54,416 nucleotides of DNA from Bacteroidales bacterium (GTDB lineage: Bacteria > Bacteroidota > Bacteroidia > Bacteroidales > TTA-H9), in contig JAQVCV010000029.1 of assembly GCA_028689615.1 (NCBI GenBank), positions 1-54,416 of the forward strand, given 5' to 3'. Shown here in pieces: positions 9,370 to 18,531 of this stretch (its first letter is position 1; the number at the start of each line of letters is the position of its first letter). Position numbers and translations under genes: made by a program. A model generated the notes under the pieces. That model saw only the letters and a list, made by a program, of their open reading frames with translations, did no database searches and was not told where the DNA came from.

Positions 9370-10382
9370 AACAACGCCATCTGCTGCCCGACCTCCTCAA
9401 GGGAATTGCCGTAATTCTGATGATCCAGGTTCACCTGACCGAGCTTTTCGCCACCCGCGAATTTGCCGATTCAATGCCGGGACGCCTATCGCTTTTCCTG
9501 GGAGGATTCCCTGCTGCCCCGCTTTTTATGGTGGTGATGGGGTGGTTTGCTTTCAACACCAAAAGACTGAAAAACACAGCATTCAGAGCCATAAAACTTC
9601 TTTTTACCGGACTTCTGCTCAACCTGGCCCTAAACCTCAGTTTGCTTATCAAAGTTTGGTCTGGAGAACTGGAGGTTGACGTTTGGGCTTACCTTTTAGG
9701 AGCCGATATCCTCTTTCTGGCAGCGCTGTCGCTTATTGCAGCCGAAGGAGCCAAAAGAATATCGAACCGCAAATGGTGGGCATTGCTTATCATAGCGTTG
9801 GTGGTTGCAACCCTGGCTCCCATGTTCTCGGCAGAAACACCAGCCACCGGAATCTGGCGCTACATCAGGCCTTTGATGGCCGACAAATACGCGTGGTGGA
9901 GCTACTTCCCGCTGTTTCCCTGGTCGGCCTACGTGCTTGCAGGCATGGCAGCATCGGCTTTGCATGAACAAAACACTACACTTTGGAACCTGCTCAAACA
10001 CCCGGTAACTCAGGTGGTGGTTGTGGCAGCATTTGTTACCGGAAGTTGGTATGGATGGCAAATCAGCACCCACTTAGAGGCATACTACCACCATGGCTTG
10101 TTGTTTTTCCTCTGGGCACTTACAGCAATTGGTTTCTGGATATATTTTTGGGACAAGGTTCAGCACCTAATCCCCGAAATCAGATCGTTGCAATGGATTG
10201 GCCGCAATGTCACCACCATCTATTTCGTGCAATGGGTTCTGATTGGAAATCTGGGAACCTGGCTCTACCATACCCAATCGGGTTCGGCACTGGTAATCTG
10301 GTTCATTCTGATCGTTTCAACCACTCTGGCCTTGGTATATAGACTCAGGAGACTGAAACACACCGACGAAGAATTGCTGTAA
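9366..10382 (+). CDS. DUF1624 / heparan-alpha-glucosaminide N-acetyltransferase-like membrane protein
   Basis: This is a 338-residue integral membrane protein with about nine to ten hydrophobic helices. The N-terminal 'LLKGIAVILMIQVHLTELF' motif is typical of the HGSNAT/DUF1624 and related acyltransferase-3-type families, where the first helix carries a catalytic or acceptor His. Family members move acyl groups across the membrane to sugars, but the substrate here is unknown. The start codon overlaps the DUF2202 stop. Confidence 0.7.
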   Translation: MKQRHLLPDLLKGIAVILMIQVHLTELFATREFADSMPGRLSLFLGGFPAAPLFMVVMGWFAFNTKRLKNTAFRAIKLLFTGLLLNLALNLSLLIKVWSGELEVDVWAYLLGADILFLAALSLIAAEGAKRISNRKWWALLIIALVVATLAPMFSAETPATGIWRYIRPLMADKYAWWSYFPLFPWSAYVLAGMAASALHEQNTTLWNLLKHPVTQVVVVAAFVTGSWYGWQISTHLEAYYHHGLLFFLWALTAIGFWIYFWDKVQHLIPEIRSLQWIGRNVTTIYFVQWVLIGNLGTWLYHTQSGSALVIWFILIVSTTLALVYRLRRLKHTDEELL

Positions 10383-10410
10383 AAAAAAAGGGGGGCAGAA
10401 TTAAGCCCCC
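10382..10410 (-). terminator. Terminator for the large minus-strand gene, shared with the DUF1624 gene
   Basis: On the minus strand a GGGGGC / GCCCCCC stem is followed by nine T. The hairpin lies between two convergent genes and may stop both. Confidence 0.85.
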
Positions 10411-10430
10411 GCTTTCAAATCAACCCCGGG

Positions 10431-13400
10431 TTATAGCAGATCGGCGCCTATAGTCCCTTGCAAAAACGCCAGATACTGGGAGCTGGCAGCTTCGTCCAAG
10501 CGCTTCTTTACCAACGTAAGGCGATCATCAAGTTGCAATTGCGTTCTGTATTCACGATTGATTTCCAGCTTCATAAATTTTTCGAGATAGATAACCGATC
10601 TGGAATAGAATGCTGTATCGATTTGCTGCTTTCTGATCAAGCGCTCGCGGTACCAATCGGAATCAAGCACAAACGACCTGTCAAACATTTGTCGGATCTG
10701 GGGGTGCGAAAGGGTTTTCCCTTCCCATTCGCCATAAGCCATAACGTGAAGCAATGCTTTCAAAGGGGGGATAGCCTTCACCACGCTGTTGTCAGCAAAA
10801 TAGTTGAGCGCCACCTTGCGTTGAGCTTCGGCAATATGGAGAACTCCGTCAGCAAAAGCATCCAAATCCTGCAATTCGGGTTTGAGCATCTCTTCCGAAA
10901 ATACAGCCTGGGGCTCATCAAAAATGCTGTTCATATAGTTGAATGTGAAAGTCTTGGTTATGCGGTAACCCAAGCGTGAAGCAGGTATGGTTGCTCCGTT
11001 AAACTCAAAGTCGTTCACTTTCTCGAGCGAGCCTTCGGCTATCAACTTCTGAGGATCACGATCGGCAGGATCCATCCGGCACCACAATTCGGGAATAAGC
11101 AACGAAATGTCGTGATCGAACCTCGACTTAGTCCCCACGTAACCTGCTGCCGAGCTGAAGGCGTTGTAACCAGTGAGGATATACGAGAGCAGGGCGTTGT
11201 TGAGATCGGTCACCGGGCACAGCATGTTAAAGGGTCCTTTGGTGAGAGCCCCTTCTGATCCTGCCCCGGTAGTTGATGGCGATTTACCGGTAAGGCTGCA
11301 GATGAAATCCATGAAAAGTTCGGGGAGTTCCTGGTAATGAATGGGATTGTAAACGCTTAGCCCTCTGATGCCGCTGCCTGCATCGGGAGGATTGTTGCGG
11401 CGACCCGGCAATACAGCATTCACCGGCAAATGCAAGGGTTGGTTCAGAGGTATGGCTTCGGCCAGACGCAAACCTATTTCGGCTAATTGATCGTCAATAG
11501 GATTGACCAGATCGGGACGGGTTTGCAAATAGCGGGGATTCTTTGAAGGGGCTCCATCAACCATGCGAGGATGCGAAGGGGTGATAACATAATAACCCGA
11601 CGGGTCGTTGGCTCCTTCGGCCAAAATTCGTTTGATGGGTTTGGTATAGAGGTCGAAGTTGATTGTATCGTCGAGCAATCGCTGGCAATCTTGTGACGAA
11701 AGAGGTTCGTAGTTGCTCGTAAAATTATCGTTTCGCGACAGATCGGCCTCGGCTTCCTTATCGTAGCCCCTGTGAATGGCTTCATCGGGACGTTGAAAGA
11801 ACTTCATCTCGCAGTTCTCAACCAATTTGACACTCTGGTTGCGGTAACAGCCGGGCAGATGCTTCAAATGTCGCGATGCCAGGGTAATGGATGCAGTGAT
11901 GTCGTCTTCCATCTGGATTTTAGCGGCGGCAATGAAGTCAGACCTCAGTTTGTGCAAATACCACGAATTGTCGTTGGCAAATCCTACACGCAGGTAGCTG
12001 GCCGACAAGCGGCGGTTGTTAAAGAGCAACTCGTGTCCTTTCCTTCCGTTGATAACATCGGTCGAAAAAAAGGTCTTCCAGTCGGTGGCAGTTTGTCCGG
12101 GTCGGTAAAACCTTTTCACATAAAACACCAGAGCCTTCACATGAGCAGGGATTCCCTTCACAAAATCGTTGTACGAATCGTTGTAGCGATCAGACGGGGT
12201 AAGCAGTTTGATAACCGAACCCAGGGTACGGTCGGTTGAGAGGAGGCTGCGCACATCACGGGGATTGGTAGCAGGGTCGCGCCAACGGTCGGAATAATCG
12301 CGGCAGATAATGGCATCGGCGGCAGCCATGTCGTCATCAAAATGATCGACAAAGAAAGAGCCGTAAATGATGGCGTTGAGTAACGATTTGCTGATTTCTG
12401 ATTTACCACCTCCCGACACCGTGCTGGGTTTATGACAAAAAGTACCACGAGGATGGGTGCTCACAAGCCTCCACGAAGGCGCCGATGGATGCTTTTCCAT
12501 GTGAATCTTATGTCCGGATGGAAAAATATAGTAATGATTGGGTCTGAGTGCAAGAGCCTGGTTGCTGCCTCCCGAATGCCAGGTGATTTTGGCGGCGTAA
12601 AGGTCGATATGAGCATCCTCCGGAATGTATATTATCTCGGGGAAAGTGCGGTCAATGGCGTATCCTTCAGGTTTGATGTCCATCCTTTCGCCAAGGAGTT
12701 GAATCACATCGCTGAAACGGCACTCATTTTTCAGCCGGTTGGTCATAAACAGTTTTCCATCGAAAGAACTTCCAATATTCTTGCGGGGAAAAGCTATAGC
12801 ACCGCCCGAATGTTCCTCTTCTGCCAGTCCGCTGAGATTGGCCGAGAAGCTAATCTGGGTCTTGATCTCCTTCTTCGAGTACCCAAAATAATTATCGGCA
12901 ATCAGCGTGATCACCACCCCAGAGCTATCGCGACAAGTTGCTTTAAAGGCTTGCCCGTTGTTGTAGAGCTCGTCGGCGGTATCCCAGAACATTTTATCGC
13001 GCAATTGCCTTTCGGTGGCATGCCTTCGTTGGGGCAGACCCAACTCTTTTTTTGTAAGCGTGGTAAGCTGGGGGGCCAGCACAATGCAGCCCGTGTGGCC
13101 TGTCCAATGCTCGGGATCAAGAGCGGCATCGGAAGCCGGGTGCGAAGGGTTCCCTCCATTGCCAAAAATCGACTCCACAAAGTCGACGTTGCTTACCAGA
13201 CTTCCTGGAGCAAAAAACCTGATCTCCATAGTTTTCTGAGCCATCACACCCTTGACCTCCGGACTTACCACAGGGCGCACCAACAGCGACACGAACACCC
13301 CTGCCTCCGTTTTTTGTTGCGAAGTGAAGGGAAGTTTCAAAAGATCATCGGGAGGGTTGAAGGCTGCCTGAAGCATCCTGACCCAGGCCAACCGGGGAAT

Positions 13401-13919
13401 CTCAATCTTATCGAAGGGGACCGGAAGTCCTCCCTCTACAATATGAAACGAACCCTGTGTCGTACGCCGGTCGTTTTTCGGATTGTGAAGAATACCTTGC
13501 CTGATCCGGTAAGAGTCAACCAGTTGATTTCGGTAAGAATGACCATGAGGCGGCAAGCTCAAAACCCTGGCAACATGAGGCTTGTCGATCACAAAAGTGT
13601 TGTTGGGGAGCTTTGGAACCACATCAGACGGCAGGTCAGACAGATACCTCTCGATAAAATCCTGGATTCGACGATCAACAGGCGAAAATACGTTCTGAAT
13701 CAATCGGGCACGGGTTCGGTAATTATCCACGATCCCCTCGGTTAGTCCCATGAACTTGGGATCGGAAAGCCTGTCGGCCTGGGGCAGTTCAGAATCGTCG
13801 AAGACCGGAAGGCCCAGGGTAGCCAGTCTTAGGTTGATGTAGCGAATCAGATCGCGCGTATGCATCAGAGGATGAACACTTTCAGTATTGGTGGGGTTTA
13901 ATGTTTTCAACATCTTCAT
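10431..13919 (-). CDS. Very large protein, probable PPi-type phosphoenolpyruvate carboxykinase
   Basis: The product has 1162 residues, which is near the size of the PPi-dependent PEP carboxykinases described from Entamoeba and some bacteria. Several features recall that family from memory: the N-terminal 'LIRYINLRLATLG' region, 'NPKNDRRTTQGSFHIVEGG', 'RFFAPGSLVSNVDFVESIFG', and a phosphate-binding-like 'GGGKSEISKS' near residue 500. The reaction would interconvert oxaloacetate plus PPi with PEP, phosphate and CO2. No signal peptide or membrane segment is seen. The start at 13919 was preferred over 13934 because the -7 box at 13939-13946 puts transcription start near 13932. The gene is monocistronic. 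The identification rests on recall of sequence similarity and is not proven here. Confidence 0.68.
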   Translation of the reverse strand: MKMLKTLNPTNTESVHPLMHTRDLIRYINLRLATLGLPVFDDSELPQADRLSDPKFMGLTEGIVDNYRTRARLIQNVFSPVDRRIQDFIERYLSDLPSDVVPKLPNNTFVIDKPHVARVLSLPPHGHSYRNQLVDSYRIRQGILHNPKNDRRTTQGSFHIVEGGLPVPFDKIEIPRLAWVRMLQAAFNPPDDLLKLPFTSQQKTEAGVFVSLLVRPVVSPEVKGVMAQKTMEIRFFAPGSLVSNVDFVESIFGNGGNPSHPASDAALDPEHWTGHTGCIVLAPQLTTLTKKELGLPQRRHATERQLRDKMFWDTADELYNNGQAFKATCRDSSGVVITLIADNYFGYSKKEIKTQISFSANLSGLAEEEHSGGAIAFPRKNIGSSFDGKLFMTNRLKNECRFSDVIQLLGERMDIKPEGYAIDRTFPEIIYIPEDAHIDLYAAKITWHSGGSNQALALRPNHYYIFPSGHKIHMEKHPSAPSWRLVSTHPRGTFCHKPSTVSGGGKSEISKSLLNAIIYGSFFVDHFDDDMAAADAIICRDYSDRWRDPATNPRDVRSLLSTDRTLGSVIKLLTPSDRYNDSYNDFVKGIPAHVKALVFYVKRFYRPGQTATDWKTFFSTDVINGRKGHELLFNNRRLSASYLRVGFANDNSWYLHKLRSDFIAAAKIQMEDDITASITLASRHLKHLPGCYRNQSVKLVENCEMKFFQRPDEAIHRGYDKEAEADLSRNDNFTSNYEPLSSQDCQRLLDDTINFDLYTKPIKRILAEGANDPSGYYVITPSHPRMVDGAPSKNPRYLQTRPDLVNPIDDQLAEIGLRLAEAIPLNQPLHLPVNAVLPGRRNNPPDAGSGIRGLSVYNPIHYQELPELFMDFICSLTGKSPSTTGAGSEGALTKGPFNMLCPVTDLNNALLSYILTGYNAFSSAAGYVGTKSRFDHDISLLIPELWCRMDPADRDPQKLIAEGSLEKVNDFEFNGATIPASRLGYRITKTFTFNYMNSIFDEPQAVFSEEMLKPELQDLDAFADGVLHIAEAQRKVALNYFADNSVVKAIPPLKALLHVMAYGEWEGKTLSHPQIRQMFDRSFVLDSDWYRERLIRKQQIDTAFYSRSVIYLEKFMKLEINREYRTQLQLDDRLTLVKKRLDEAASSQYLAFLQGTIGADLL

Positions 13920-13938
13920 TCTTTTTAAAACCATGCTA

Positions 13939-13946
13939 CAAAATTA
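13939..13946 (-). promoter_or_regulatory. -7 box (TAATTTTG) of the large PEPCK-like gene
   Basis: TAATTTTG on the minus strand fits TAnnTTTG. It would give a very short leader of about 13 nt to the ATG at 13919. No clear -33 element is seen. Confidence 0.5.
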
Positions 13947-14114
13947 GTTTCACGGCCATCTTCCTCTGAATGCATCCCATTTTCGGCATCGATTGCGAAC
14001 GAAAGAATTTTGGTAAAAAAGAGCATAGAATCCAAAAAAAAGGCAATTGAGGCAGCAATGCTGCAGGTAACCTTTTAGAACTACTATGCGTAAGACACCA
14101 TAAAACAATATATT

Positions 14115-14429
14115 ATGCCTCACCCGCGCCATCATTACTCTTCAAGAATTGAAAAACTGATCTTGTTTGTTGTATCAGGACTGGTGCTTATCGTGGTACT
14201 GGAAATGATCAGCCTGGGGCGCACTGCCTCCGACCTGGTAACCATCAGAGCCATCATAGGGATTGGCTTTTTTGTATTGGTTTACGCGCTCACAGCCATG
14301 TTGTTTTACACAATCCTTAAAAAGGTAATCCCCAAAAAATCGGCAGTGATGATCGTAATCGCAACAGTTACTGTACTCATGATTTGGTTTTACAGTTTGC
14401 TGATGTGGCTTGGTTTTTTCAACCCATAA
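14115..14429 (+). CDS. Small three-helix membrane protein of unknown function
   Basis: The 104-residue protein has three clear hydrophobic segments (about residues 16-34, 44-65 and 76-97) separated by short basic loops ('KKVIPKK'). No known family is recognised. It is divergent from the large upstream gene and convergent with fabH, with a shared hairpin downstream. A role in the inner membrane is all that can be inferred. Confidence 0.6.
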   Translation: MPHPRHHYSSRIEKLILFVVSGLVLIVVLEMISLGRTASDLVTIRAIIGIGFFVLVYALTAMLFYTILKKVIPKKSAVMIVIATVTVLMIWFYSLLMWLGFFNP

Positions 14430-14430
14430 A

Positions 14431-14464
14431 AAAACCGGAAATACCCATTGGATAATTCCGGTTT
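14431..14464 (-). terminator. Terminator of the DUF177-rpmF-plsX-fabH operon
   Basis: The AACCGGAA / TTCCGGTT stem is followed on the minus strand by seven T. It is less strong for the plus-strand gene that ends just upstream. Confidence 0.8.
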
Positions 14465-14485
14465 GATGAAACGATTTTTAAGCTT

Positions 14486-15487
14486 TTAATTGGAATCGTA
14501 AGCCCATTTGATATAAATGGCTCCCCAGGTGAACCCGGCACCAAAGGTAGCCAGAATAAGATTATCGCCCTTTTTCAATTGAGGTTCCCATTCCCACAGG
14601 CACAGGGGTAAAGTAGCCGAGGTTGTGTTTCCGAAACGCTCGATGTTGATCATCACCTTCTCCTTTTCGAGGCCCATGCGTCGGGCCACAGCCTCGATGA
14701 TACGCATGTTGGCCTGATGCGGAACCAACCAGGCAATATCTTTTGATGTAAGGTTGTTGCGTTCCATGATAGCTACAGCCACATCGGCCATGTTCGACAC
14801 GGCATATTTAAACACCGGTTGCCCCTCCTGGTAAATGAAATGCTCGCGCGCATCCACTGTTTCGTGGGAAGCGGGTTTAACCGAACCTCCGGCTTTCTGG
14901 TGGAGGTGAATCCGTCCGAATCCGTCGGATTGGAGCATTTCGTCGATGATACCGCAATCGGGATCAGAGGTGGGTTCCAGCATAACAGCACCCGAACCAT
15001 CGCCAAAAATCGGACAAGTGGCCCTATCGGTATAATCCACTATTGACGACATCTTCTCGGCACCCACCACGATCACCTTCTTATACAGACCCGAAGTTAC
15101 AAACTTGGCACCTGTTGAGAGGGCGTACAAAAACCCTGAGCATCCTGCATTCAGGTCAAAACTGAAGGCATTTTTTATTCCAACTTTATCGGAAATGATG
15201 TTGGCCGTGGCAGGGAATTGGTGGTCGGGAGTAACAGTAGCACATATCAGCAGATCAATATCTTGCGGATTGGTATTGGTTTTTGCCAGTAGTTTTTCCA
15301 CAGCTTTGGCTCCAACAAAACTTGAACCCTCGCCAGGCTCCTTAATGATGTGTCTTTCGCGGATACCAATCCGGGTCATGATCCATTCGTCGGTAGTATC
15401 AACCATCTGGCTGAGCTCTTCGTTGGTCAGGATATAATCAGGCACGAAGGCCTCAATGCCGGTAATCGCGGCTCTAATCCCTTGCAT
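14486..15487 (-). CDS. fabH: 3-oxoacyl-ACP synthase III (FabH)
   Basis: FabH condenses acetyl-CoA with malonyl-ACP to start fatty acid synthesis. The catalytic triad is visible: Cys116 in 'NAGCSGFL', His257 in 'PHQANMRI' and Asn287 in 'GNTTSATL'. The length of 333 residues and the N-terminal '[15 protein letters not shown]' are typical. It is the last gene of the rpmF-plsX-fabH operon, a common bacterial arrangement that links ribosome and lipid synthesis. Confidence 0.96.
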   Translation of the reverse strand: MQGIRAAITGIEAFVPDYILTNEELSQMVDTTDEWIMTRIGIRERHIIKEPGEGSSFVGAKAVEKLLAKTNTNPQDIDLLICATVTPDHQFPATANIISDKVGIKNAFSFDLNAGCSGFLYALSTGAKFVTSGLYKKVIVVGAEKMSSIVDYTDRATCPIFGDGSGAVMLEPTSDPDCGIIDEMLQSDGFGRIHLHQKAGGSVKPASHETVDAREHFIYQEGQPVFKYAVSNMADVAVAIMERNNLTSKDIAWLVPHQANMRIIEAVARRMGLEKEKVMINIERFGNTTSATLPLCLWEWEPQLKKGDNLILATFGAGFTWGAIYIKWAYDSN

Positions 15488-15518
15488 TTTAAGATTTCTT
15501 TTGGTTAAAAAACTAATG

Positions 15519-16478
15519 CTAATCAGTCGGGTTCAGATAGGCATGCACCGTTTTCCTGATTTGCTTGATCATGTTCGACTTACAAATCTCACCCGACAAC
15601 AGAATCATATTTTTGATGGCCACATCGTTGCTGATACCATGCCCGATTACAACCGGTGCATTGATTCCCAGCATAGGAGTTCCACCATAGTTTTCATAAT
15701 TAAATCGATCGAAGTATTCATCACGAATTCCCCGTTTCATCATCATCCGGTAGATGGCTTCTGCCTCTTTAAGGACGATGTTCCCAGTGAAGCCATCGCA
15801 CACTATTACATCGGCTTTACTTCTGAAAAGGTCGCGGCCTTCGATGTTGCCAATAAAGTTGAAATCGCGCGATTCTTTCATCAACTGGAAGACCGACTGC
15901 GCCAGAAGATTACCCTTTTTATCTTCATGCCCTATATTGAGCAATCCAACCCTGGGGTTATCCATTTTATAAACAGTACCAGCCAGGGCACTACCCAGGA
16001 TAGCGAACTGGTACATGACATCGGGTTTCACATCGGGATTTGTACCCACGTCGAGCAGAATATTCACGCCACCATCTTCTCGCGGCAGAACAGTTGAGGT
16101 GGCAGGGCGGATAATCCCCTGGATGGTGTTGACGCTGTAAATAGAACCTACCAGCATGGCGCCCGAGTTGCCGGCACTTGAGAAGGCATCTATACCTTTC
16201 TCCATCAGCATTTTGAAACCAACAGAGATGCTTGCATTCGGTTTTGCAGTAAGAGCGCGCGTCGGGCTGTCGTCCATCCCGATAACATCAGGGGCATGGA
16301 CTATATCGAAACCATCGGCCGGCACATGGATCAATTCCAGTTCACGCAGAATGGTCTCCTTGTCGCCGATCAGGACAATCCTGTCGGTTGAAGCCAACAC
16401 ATTACGGGCGAGGACAGCTCCGGCTACGGTAGCCTTAGGAGCGTTATCCCCACCCATAACATCTATTCCTAATCTCAT
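15519..16478 (-). CDS. plsX: Phosphate acyltransferase PlsX
   Basis: PlsX converts acyl-ACP to acyl-phosphate for phospholipid synthesis. The 319-residue protein starts with the family signature '[18 protein letters not shown]' and keeps '[12 protein letters not shown]'. The ATG at 16478 was chosen over a TTG 21 nt upstream because it begins the conserved N-terminus. It lies between rpmF and fabH. Confidence 0.96.
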   Translation of the reverse strand: MRLGIDVMGGDNAPKATVAGAVLARNVLASTDRIVLIGDKETILRELELIHVPADGFDIVHAPDVIGMDDSPTRALTAKPNASISVGFKMLMEKGIDAFSSAGNSGAMLVGSIYSVNTIQGIIRPATSTVLPREDGGVNILLDVGTNPDVKPDVMYQFAILGSALAGTVYKMDNPRVGLLNIGHEDKKGNLLAQSVFQLMKESRDFNFIGNIEGRDLFRSKADVIVCDGFTGNIVLKEAEAIYRMMMKRGIRDEYFDRFNYENYGGTPMLGINAPVVIGHGISNDVAIKNMILLSGEICKSNMIKQIRKTVHAYLNPTD

Positions 16479-16505
16479 GCTTTGTGTGGTTAGTAGCAAC
16501 CCTGC

Positions 16506-16691
16506 TTATTTAGCCTCGGCAACTTCCATGACCTGTTTACCACGATAATAACCGCACTCAGGGCAAACGCGATGGTAGAGTACAGGTGAACCGCAGTTAC
16601 TGCACGAAGCAATGGTAGGAGCGGTAGCTTTATAGTGGGTCCTGCGCTTGGCAGTGCGGGTTTTCGACCACTTTCTTTTTGGATTTGGCAT
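16506..16691 (-). CDS. rpmF: 50S ribosomal protein L32
   Basis: The 61-residue protein is L32, with the 'MPNPKRKWSKTRTAKRRTH' start and a zinc-ribbon-like pair of motifs ('CSNCGSP' and 'CPECGYY'). Four cysteines are kept, so this is the zinc-binding form. It sits 35 nt downstream of the DUF177 gene in the usual operon order. Confidence 0.96.
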   Translation of the reverse strand: MPNPKRKWSKTRTAKRRTHYKATAPTIASCSNCGSPVLYHRVCPECGYYRGKQVMEVAEAK

Positions 16692-16726
16692 TTTTTAACG
16701 GTTTACAGATTTATAAAAAATGAATG

Positions 16727-17239
16727 TTAACTATCAGTGTTCAGATCTTTTAATTTATCCCACCGGGGATCAACCGGAGCGGCAGGTTTCATAGCCTCCA
16801 GGCGTGCAAGCATCTCGGGATCGCAGCCGCTCTCGCCCTCTTCTGTTTCGGGATGAACCCTCCGGAATGGGACTAACAAATTGATGTAGTCGTAAATAAC
16901 TCCAGAAAGATCAACCTTGGTTTCATCCTGCTCAAGAATCATGACATCGGCATCCTCATCGTCGGCCTCCGCGCCAAATCTGACGATAAGCTTCTCTTCT
17001 CCGCTGATCTCCAGATCGAATGCTCCGGCACACCGGTCACACAAAACTTCTACGGTTCCCGACAGGGTGAAATAAAAAATAAGCATCCGTTCCGATTTCT
17101 CCAGCTCTGCAACCACCTTGATTTGGCTCTTGCTAAGCTCAGACTCCTCGAAACAGGAAAAAAACTTGTGGTCAACATCAAATTCAAATGTGTGATTTCC
17201 AAGCTTTAATCCCACAAAAGGTATAACAAATTCTTTCAA
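16727..17239 (-). CDS. DUF177 (YceD-like) protein
   Basis: DUF177/YceD proteins are found next to rpmF across bacteria and are linked to 23S rRNA accumulation. The sequence keeps the central 'VLCDRCAGAFDLEISGEE' CxxC region and the C-terminal 'DPRWDKLKDL'. The start is uncertain. A TTG at 17239 gives 170 residues starting 'LKEFVIPFVGLKLG' and has an AAGAAGG ribosome-binding site about 10 nt upstream. A TTG at 17278 also opens the frame but lies inside the -7 box, so it is unlikely. Confidence 0.85.
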   Translation of the reverse strand: MKEFVIPFVGLKLGNHTFEFDVDHKFFSCFEESELSKSQIKVVAELEKSERMLIFYFTLSGTVEVLCDRCAGAFDLEISGEEKLIVRFGAEADDEDADVMILEQDETKVDLSGVIYDYINLLVPFRRVHPETEEGESGCDPEMLARLEAMKPAAPVDPRWDKLKDLNTDS

Positions 17240-17275
17240 CGGATGCACCTTCTTGTGTAGTTTGAATAAGGCCGG

Positions 17276-17307
17276 CAAAAGTAAGAATTAATCTGGTGAA
17301 TAACAAA
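17276..17307 (-). promoter_or_regulatory. Promoter of the DUF177-rpmF-plsX-fabH operon
   Basis: On the minus strand TTTG (17304-17307), 20 nt, then TACTTTTG (17276-17283) gives a near-ideal Bacteroidota -33/-7 promoter. Confidence 0.75.
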
Positions 17308-17388
17308 AAATTGTTCTCTTCACTGATGTTTAGTTGGTTCAAAATCCGGCAGGTTCCCACCCACCGGATGCGTTGCCAAACTCATTTC

Positions 17389-18450
17389 TCAGAGCTTTAT
17401 CAGGCGACGCTGCCCGCTCCTGTGTCCTTCGCCAAGCAATTGCACCACGTAGCATCCGGCAGGCAGGTTTTGGATGTCAATCTTCACAGCGCTGTCAGTT
17501 TCTTTTATCACGTGATAATCTCTTGAGACACCATCCATCGAACTTATCCTTACAGTTGTCCATTGCCATGCCGACGGGGTGAGAACCGTAAGCTGGCTGG
17601 TTGCAGGGTTGGGAAAAACAGTAAGGTCGGGGGGTGAAGCTTCATGGTTGGCAGCCCCCACGTTGAGTCCTTTGAAGAAGGTTACACCATCCTGAAGGCC
17701 ATTCTCGTCGTAGTTCACCTCGGCAAAAGGGTGGAGCATTTCGCCTGTTAACCAGCGATACGATGAATCGTGTGTGGTTTGTGGGTACCCCGGAGCAGGA
17801 ATCCAACCCAGAAACACCACTTTCATCCAGGCAGAGTCAACCTGAATGGTCTTCGATGACTCAAGAAGGGCTCCTTCGTAGGTTGCGTCGGGCAAAACAA
17901 GGGTACCCCATCCGGTCACCTCGCGAATGGTGGTGAGGGTCATGTGGTATTTCACCGAATCGGTGCCGGGCATCCCGAAGGAGGCTCCGTCCATTTTCAC
18001 CCTCACCTGCGAAGTAGTATTCATCTGGCTTCCATAGGTATAGGGAAAGTCGAACAGGGGCATTGCCGGGTAAAACGGCATGGGCTGAACTCCATTTCCG
18101 GGATCGCCAACTACACCGAGCAGGAGTTCCTGTGCATCGTTGTTCTCGATATAACCAATGCCATCTGTCATCGTTACGGCCAGGTTAGCTGTAGGATAAG
18201 CATTGGGATAAGGGGTGTTGGCCGGATCGGTGTATTCCACCGTGTCGGTGGCATGCGATGGGTAGCCACGAAAATCCCACAGCAGGTTCTGACCTGATTT
18301 TTCGAAACTAAAAGCTGTGGGTTCGTCAAAAGCCTGAAAGTGGAGCAACGAACCTGGTTGTGGAGCCATAGAACTGTTCAGGACCACCTGAGCCTGCAAC
18401 GTGGTCAATCCAATGACCAGGGAATAAAGGGTAAAACGAATTCTTTTCAT
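17389..18450 (-). CDS. T9SS-sorted secreted protein of unknown function
   Basis: The 353-residue product has a signal peptide ('MKRIRFTLYSLVIGLTTLQAQ'), a beta-rich body of about 250 residues without a recognised catalytic motif, and a C-terminal T9SS type A sorting domain ('LTVFPNPATSQLTVL', then 'LPAGCYVVQLL'). Surface or extracellular location is inferred from the sorting domain. The ATG at 18450 follows a -7 box and begins the signal peptide; an upstream GTG in frame is less likely. Confidence 0.82.
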   Translation of the reverse strand: MKRIRFTLYSLVIGLTTLQAQVVLNSSMAPQPGSLLHFQAFDEPTAFSFEKSGQNLLWDFRGYPSHATDTVEYTDPANTPYPNAYPTANLAVTMTDGIGYIENNDAQELLLGVVGDPGNGVQPMPFYPAMPLFDFPYTYGSQMNTTSQVRVKMDGASFGMPGTDSVKYHMTLTTIREVTGWGTLVLPDATYEGALLESSKTIQVDSAWMKVVFLGWIPAPGYPQTTHDSSYRWLTGEMLHPFAEVNYDENGLQDGVTFFKGLNVGAANHEASPPDLTVFPNPATSQLTVLTPSAWQWTTVRISSMDGVSRDYHVIKETDSAVKIDIQNLPAGCYVVQLLGEGHRSGQRRLIKL

Positions 18451-18467
18451 ACGGTATATATTTACCA

Positions 18468-18475
18468 CAAAAGTA
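18468..18475 (-). promoter_or_regulatory. -7 box (TACTTTTG) of the T9SS gene
   Basis: TACTTTTG on the minus strand fits TAnnTTTG, 17 nt upstream of the ATG at 18450. No clear -33 element. Confidence 0.5.
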
Positions 18476-18531
18476 AATGCTTTGGCGGTAATGATAGCTT
18501 TACCGCACGTTAATTTTCAACTGTTAACTGT

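Noticed and set aside
12432..13745. 437-aa ORF antisense to the PEPCK-like gene
   Set aside because: No recognisable domain; it mirrors a well-conserved coding gene and has no promoter or start context.
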